Shown here: positions 59,440 through 64,000 of the stretch, one piece after another | How the letters are laid out: the number at the start of each line of letters is the position of its first letter | How positions within the stretch are numbered: position 1 is the stretch's first letter | Source of the DNA: Lumnitzera littorea | Taxonomy: Eukaryota > Streptophyta > Magnoliopsida > Myrtales > Combretaceae | Length of the DNA stretch: 64,000 nucleotides | Reading direction: 5' to 3' | Assembly: GCA_024138015.1 (NCBI GenBank) | Contig: JAMXBB010000011.1 | Coordinates: 38,445,893-38,509,892 of the forward strand | The notes under the pieces: generated by a model | The model's input: the letters and a program-made list of their open reading frames with translations, nothing else | What the model was told of the DNA's origin: nothing | Databases searched by the model: none | Made by a program: the position numbers and the translations under genes

Positions 59440-60640
59440 AGACAAACTTACTTATAGAATAAATCCATATAAAGCTAAAGAGTTTAGAAACAAGTCTATG
59501 AATTGATTGCAAAAGGGTACGTACAAGAAAGCATAAGTCTACATAGCATATGGAAAGTCATGCCATCAATAAAAATATTATTAGATACAAGTGTCCTATT
59601 CCACATCTTGATGGTATGTTAGGTGAGATACATGGTGCTAGAGTGTTCTCTAAAGTAAATTTGAAAAGTGATTACCATCAAATTCACATGAAACATGGTA
59701 ATGAGTGAAAAGTAGCATTCAAAAATAAAGATAGGTTGTATCAATGGATAGTTATGCCATTTGAATTTACTAATGCACTAAGTACATTCATCAAACTTAT
59801 GAATCGTATTTTGAGAATATACTGGTAATTTGCTATGGTTTATTTTAACGATATCTTATCTATATCAATAATATTGATAATCATCAAAAGCATCTGCTAC
59901 TTATATTTATGACTTTAAAGAGTGAGAAGTTGTATGGCAATTCAAATAAGTATTTATTTTGCCAATCAGAATGTGTGTTTTTAAGATTTGTTGTATCAAA
60001 AAGGGGAGTAAGAGCAAATCTTCATAATGTGAAAGCCATTGTTAAGTGGCCAATTCTTATGTCCATAGTAGAAGTAAGCAATTCCTATAAACTTACACCC
60101 TTCTTTTGAAGATTTGTTAAGAATTTCAGTATAATTGTCATACCATTGATTGAACTTGTCAAGAATAAATGTAAAATTTAAGTAAACTAAGAAGATATAA
60201 AGGAGTTTTTAGGAGGTCAAGCAAAAACGTACTACTGTACTTGTATTAGTTTGACCTAATTTTGAAGACTTTTGAGATTGGAAGTGATGTATTTGGAATT
60301 AGTATTGAAACAATACTAATGTAAGGGAAACAACTTATTACTTACTTTAGTAAAAAATCAAGTGAACCTATATTAAATTATTCTATGCATGACAAGAAGC
60401 TTTATTTTTTATCTAATTTATGATAGTATGGCAACATTATTTGCTTCCTAAAGAAATTGTCATTTATACTAATCATAAATCTCTAAAGTATTTGAGTAGT
60501 AAATAAAAGTTATTGCGAAAATAAGTAAACTAACTTAAGTTTGTTAAGAAATTTGCATTTGAAATCATGCATAAGAAGGATAATTTTAATGTGAAGGCCG
60601 ATGCATTAATAAGGACATATGTCTTAATCATAGCTCTACA
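59440..60640 (+). pseudogene. Gypsy-2 reverse transcriptase and RNase H
   Basis: Remnants include VYELIAKGYVQESISLHSIW (about 59490-59550) and a VFSKVNLKSDYHQIHMKHGN stretch near 59645-59700, matching the FSKIDLRSGYHQIRM block. The active site YFNDIL lies at 59841-59858, where the first catalytic Asp of YFDD is Asn. RNase H pieces are EIVIYTNHKSLKYLSSK near 60450-60500 and KKDNFNVKADAL near 60573-60608. Stops are frequent. Confidence 0.8.
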
Positions 60641-60659
60641 ACTGAAGTTACTCAATTTA

Positions 60660-61905
60660 GTTTAATGAGAGAGTAGTATGTGGGGAACTTATTCTTAGCT
60701 CAATTGTGGCTAGATATAAGGATGGTAAAGTTGTAGATGATTATGGCATAGAAGATGGTCGTTTGTTCAAAAGAGGTAAATTATACATTTTAATTGAATC
60801 CACAAAGGAGTTATTGGTGAAAGAAGTCCATTCAGTGGTTTATTGGAACATTTAGGTAAAAAGAAGATATATAGATTATTGAAAGAGCTACTATTAGGCC
60901 AATATGTTGAAGAGTGTGCATCATTTGATTGAGAGATGTGCAATTTGTTGTAGAGCCAAGAGTAGATAAGAGCCATTTGAAGAATATATGCCTTTATCTC
61001 CAACTTAACTATGGTCAAACATCAACATGGACTTTGTCTTGGTTTATTTGAGGATAGCTAGAGGGAGAGATTCTATACTAGTCATTGTTGATAGATTCAA
61101 TAAATTGTCACATTTTACTCCATATTACAAACAAGACAATGCATTGTATATTTCTAATCTTCTTTTGCTAAAGATTGTAAGATTACATGGAGTACTACAT
61201 AGCATTGTTTATAATTGTAATGTTAAGTTTCTAATTTAATTTTCAGAAGATTTTGTACAAGAGGATGGGAACAAAGTTATCATTCAATATTGCTTATTAT
61301 TCACAAATGGATGGGTAAAAGGAAGTAGTGAACCATACTCTTAGAGCTTTATTAGGAGCTATAAATGGAAAAAACTCAAAAGATTAGGATGAGTATTTAC
61401 AAATTATGAAATTTACTTATAATAGATCTATTAGCAATTCTATAGGGAAGTCACTACACAAAATTGTCTATGGATATAATCCTACCATTTTGTTGGACAT
61501 GCTATCCGTAATAGCTTCTAAAGAAGAGAGTTTAAGTGGAGTAAAGAGAGCCAAGAAGATTCAAAAGTTACATCTAAAAGTAGCTAAACAACTAAAGAAG
61601 ATGGTGGCTAAGCAAAAGCAATATGGAGATAGGAGAAAAAATGAAACATTTTTTATTGAAGATTTAGTGTAATTACATTTAAGGAAAGAAGAAATCCTCA
61701 ATTAGAGGCTATAGAAGCTAACACCAAGAGCTGATATACTATTCTAAGTGATTTAGAAAATGGATGATAATGACTATTAATTAGAATGGCTAGATGAATT
61801 TAGAGGAGTTATTATTACATTTAATATTGCAAATTTATCAACTTATGTTATAGATCAGGAAGAGGTCCATGAAAAAGGACAGATTAGAGTGCAAATCTTC
61901 ATCAA
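60660..61905 (+). pseudogene. Gypsy-2 integrase (broken)
   Basis: The zinc region is suggested by HHLIERCAICCRAK-like sequence near 60920-60960. The core has NMDFVLVYLRIARGRDSILV with IVDRFNKLSHFTPYYKQDNA (61024-61140), holding the first catalytic Asp. HGVLHSIVYNCNVKFL follows, where the second Asp of the DRD block is altered. The C-terminal part is open at 61406-61672 (KFTYNRSISNSIGKSLHKIV, VYGYNPTILLDML). The tail reads VIITFNIANLSTYVI near 61810-61855, equivalent to FNVxDLSPY. No chromodomain is readable. Confidence 0.82.
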
Positions 61906-61910
61906 TTGTA

Positions 61911-61916
61911 AGGAAA
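61911..61916 (+). other. Gypsy-2 polypurine tract
   Basis: AGGAAA directly precedes the TG of the 3' LTR. It is short but correctly placed. Confidence 0.5.
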
Positions 61917-62743
61917 TGATGGAATCAAGTTTTGAATTGGTCTATCAACTTAAGAAGACACATATCAAGGCAAAGACTAAGGTTTTTTACAATTTAGTGG
62001 ATCAAATTTTGGAAGGATCGGTTTTGGAAGAAGAATAGAAATATGTAGAAGGCTTTAACTTCATAACATTCACTTGCCTAAAAAGATAATCTAATCAAAA
62101 GCATAGGAAGGATTAGGAGAAAGTCCAAGTTAAAAGGTTGAAGGAGGTTTAGACGCAATCATTGGTTCTAAAGAAGTGTTAATTTTAGAACGAAACCAAG
62201 TGGTTTTGATTTATTTAAGGAAGGCACCAATTCAAAGATTTATAGGAAGAATATTCTTGGAGATGATATACAAGTTACTTACATTGCTCTAAGGAACTTA
62301 GGTGAAGCTACGAAAGAATATAGGTAAATATAGACTTGAATATTTCTTTCTTAGCATAGTATATTTAGCAAGACTATACATATTGGTTATAACCTATAAA
62401 TAAGCAATTGATGAATGATATTATATCTTCTCTTACATTGCATGAGCCTTACTTATTCAATACAATTCCTACTCTAATTAATCTACTCCTTACAAGAAGA
62501 TCGTGGTAAGTAAAAACATAAGGGTTGCTTATGAGTCATATCAAGTGATTCTATAGTTCAATCTTTCCTTAATAAGTCATATTCATTGGAGGAATTGTCC
62601 ATTTCCTTTATTTTTCTTGCATTCATATATTATAAAGCCCATAAATATTATTATTCTCTTGATCTAGTAGTAAAGTATTCCTTAGATCTTATTGTGGACT
62701 CATATGTTAGACTTGCTTAGCGATTATATCAATCTTAAGCTCA
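61917..62743 (+). repeat. Gypsy-2 3' LTR
   Basis: It starts TGATGGAATCAAG and ends TTAAGCTCA. It matches both halves of the split 5' LTR in order, which fixes the insertion point of element X. Confidence 0.87.
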
Positions 62744-64000
62744 TCATTACTAGGATTAAATTATATTAGATCCATACATTTGGATTTAGGCACATCAATA
62801 AGTTATTGTTGATATCACATATGTACAACTTCTATCCATGCATTTTACATGAATAAGAAGGATTATCATTACGATGAAATAAGGAAAAGGGATGACTCAA
62901 ATAAATATTAGAATGGTGAAATAAAACACCATAAAGGTCCATTAATGAGGTTTTACGCTAATCTAATAAGAACACTATGACCAAATCCAAGAGATTCATA
63001 GTTGAATTATTCATAACTTCTTTGTTCATGGATAAAGTGAATTTAGAATTATTTTTCATCCTAAAGACAACTTATATCCATGTGCTTTATGTTCACTCAG
63101 AGTTTGCTCCCAAAAATATAATCATACCTACTCCCTTATGTCATGCCATTTGCTCTTCTTCAGTTGAAGAAAAATTTATATTATCATAACACAAATAACT
63201 AATTTGGTCCTAAGATAAGGAATAAGTAGTTACCTAAAGCATGTAATTAATACAACCAAAACCAAACCTATAACCTAAGTCTTTTGTGAGTTATTTAAAA
63301 CAACCAGTAAACGATATCGACAAACCAAGTATTCAAGTGATAGGTGGTAATGGAAGGGTAAGGTTTCACTCATGAGTAATATACATATGTATTTACTAAC
63401 AAACGTACATTAGTGATGTGTATACATAAAATAAAAAAGAAAAAGGAGTATCACCTAACTAAACAAATGAAATATGAAACAACTTATAAAACTAGAACTA
63501 ATAGTGAAAAGTATGATATGAAAAATTGATTTAATTTTCAAAGATGATAAGAAATTGATTCCATTTTTTCTAAATATTAGATAGTATTATGAGTAATGAT
63601 TAGAGTAATTTTATTTTGCTTTTTAGGACTAGATGCATCAATAATTGAAATTTGAAAGTGCATAGAAATGGTTGGAAAAAAAACCATACGTAACAAATGT
63701 ACCATCAAATCCATTCTTCATTATGAGATTTATTAGAAGCACAAATTGCAAAACTAGAATATTTAGTTAGAAAAAATTACTTTGATGAACTTTATAAAAA
63801 GAGTCAATTAATACAATTATGGAACAAAAATAATTAGAATAGACCTTTGTTGACAATTAAATTTGGAAACTTGAGATATTGGGTTTAGAAGAATGTACAA
63901 ACCTACAAAAGAAAGGAAAATTAGGCTATGAAGATACTGGGGCAACTTCAGTGTTGTCACTTCAATGTCTAAGTACAATTAATAATATATAAGTAAAAAG
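62744..64000. other. AT-rich flank, nothing assignable
   Basis: An open frame at 62977-63189 has no recognisable domain and is probably chance. No repeat pair or RNA gene was recognised. Confidence 0.4.

Larger units (their letters stand above)
41936..62743 (+). mobile_element. Gypsy-2, outermost element of a three-level nest
   Basis: A plus-strand Ty3/Gypsy element related in layout to Gypsy-1. Its 5' LTR is split (41936-42367 and about 57094-57562) by element X. Inside are a tRNA-Met-type primer site, decayed gag, protease, RT, RNase H and integrase, a purine tract, and a 3' LTR at 61917-62743. Flanking bases (ATAAG on the left, TCATT on the right) do not form a target duplication, so one edge is altered or misplaced. 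It is the most decayed of the LTR elements here, consistent with being the oldest. Confidence 0.85.

Noticed and set aside
62744..62748. Target duplication for Gypsy-2
   Set aside because: TCATT on the right does not match ATAAG on the left at 41931-41935; no alternative 5-bp match was found next to the LTR ends.

Overview
This window looks like repeat-rich nuclear DNA from a flowering plant, most likely a eudicot. The evidence is AT-rich sequence packed with plant-type retroelements: a plant L1 LINE, Ty3/Gypsy elements primed by tRNA-Met or tRNA-Asp, an Athila-type element, and a Sirevirus-type Copia element. There is also a Mutator-like transposase remnant and a decayed copy of a plant-specific DUF241-type gene. 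I cannot name the species. I found no intact host gene, tRNA, rRNA or CRISPR. Almost every coding stretch carries stops or frameshifts.

Layout from left to right. (1) 1-3819: non-coding, LTR-like sequence. (2) 3820 to about 13430: an L1-type LINE, plus strand, cut in two by a complete Gypsy element (Gypsy-1, 5958-12632, TSD CTCCT). (3) 13431-19845: AT-rich non-coding DNA with an old 400-bp-offset duplication and a probable large chromovirus-like LTR on the minus strand. A 20-C run and an NN gap close it. (4) 19866-35198: Copia-A, minus strand, interrupted just past its reverse transcriptase YVDD codons by a 10.7-kb Sirevirus-like Copia element (Copia-B, 20825-31490). (5) 35199-41935: the only non-retroelement island. 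It holds a DUF241-type pseudogene, an unassigned ORF, a Mutator-like transposase remnant and GA microsatellites. (6) 41936-62743: Gypsy-2, plus strand. Its 5' LTR is split by an LTR-like element X (42368-57093), which is itself split by a 12.1-kb Athila-type element (42441-54545, minus strand). (7) 62744-64000: unassigned.

The insertion order can be read directly: Gypsy-2, then X, then Athila; Copia-A, then Copia-B; LINE, then Gypsy-1. Most borders are defined by LTR pairs, primer sites, polypurine tracts and target duplications.

The most unusual signals are in the Athila element. Its polypurine tract sits beside a 7-bp hairpin with loop AGGA. A second tract-plus-hairpin copy lies 1.1 kb away with the same loop and tract but a different, still paired stem. 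The element also carries a tandem array of about 70-bp palindromic units between pol and the downstream ORF, and two further units inside each LTR.
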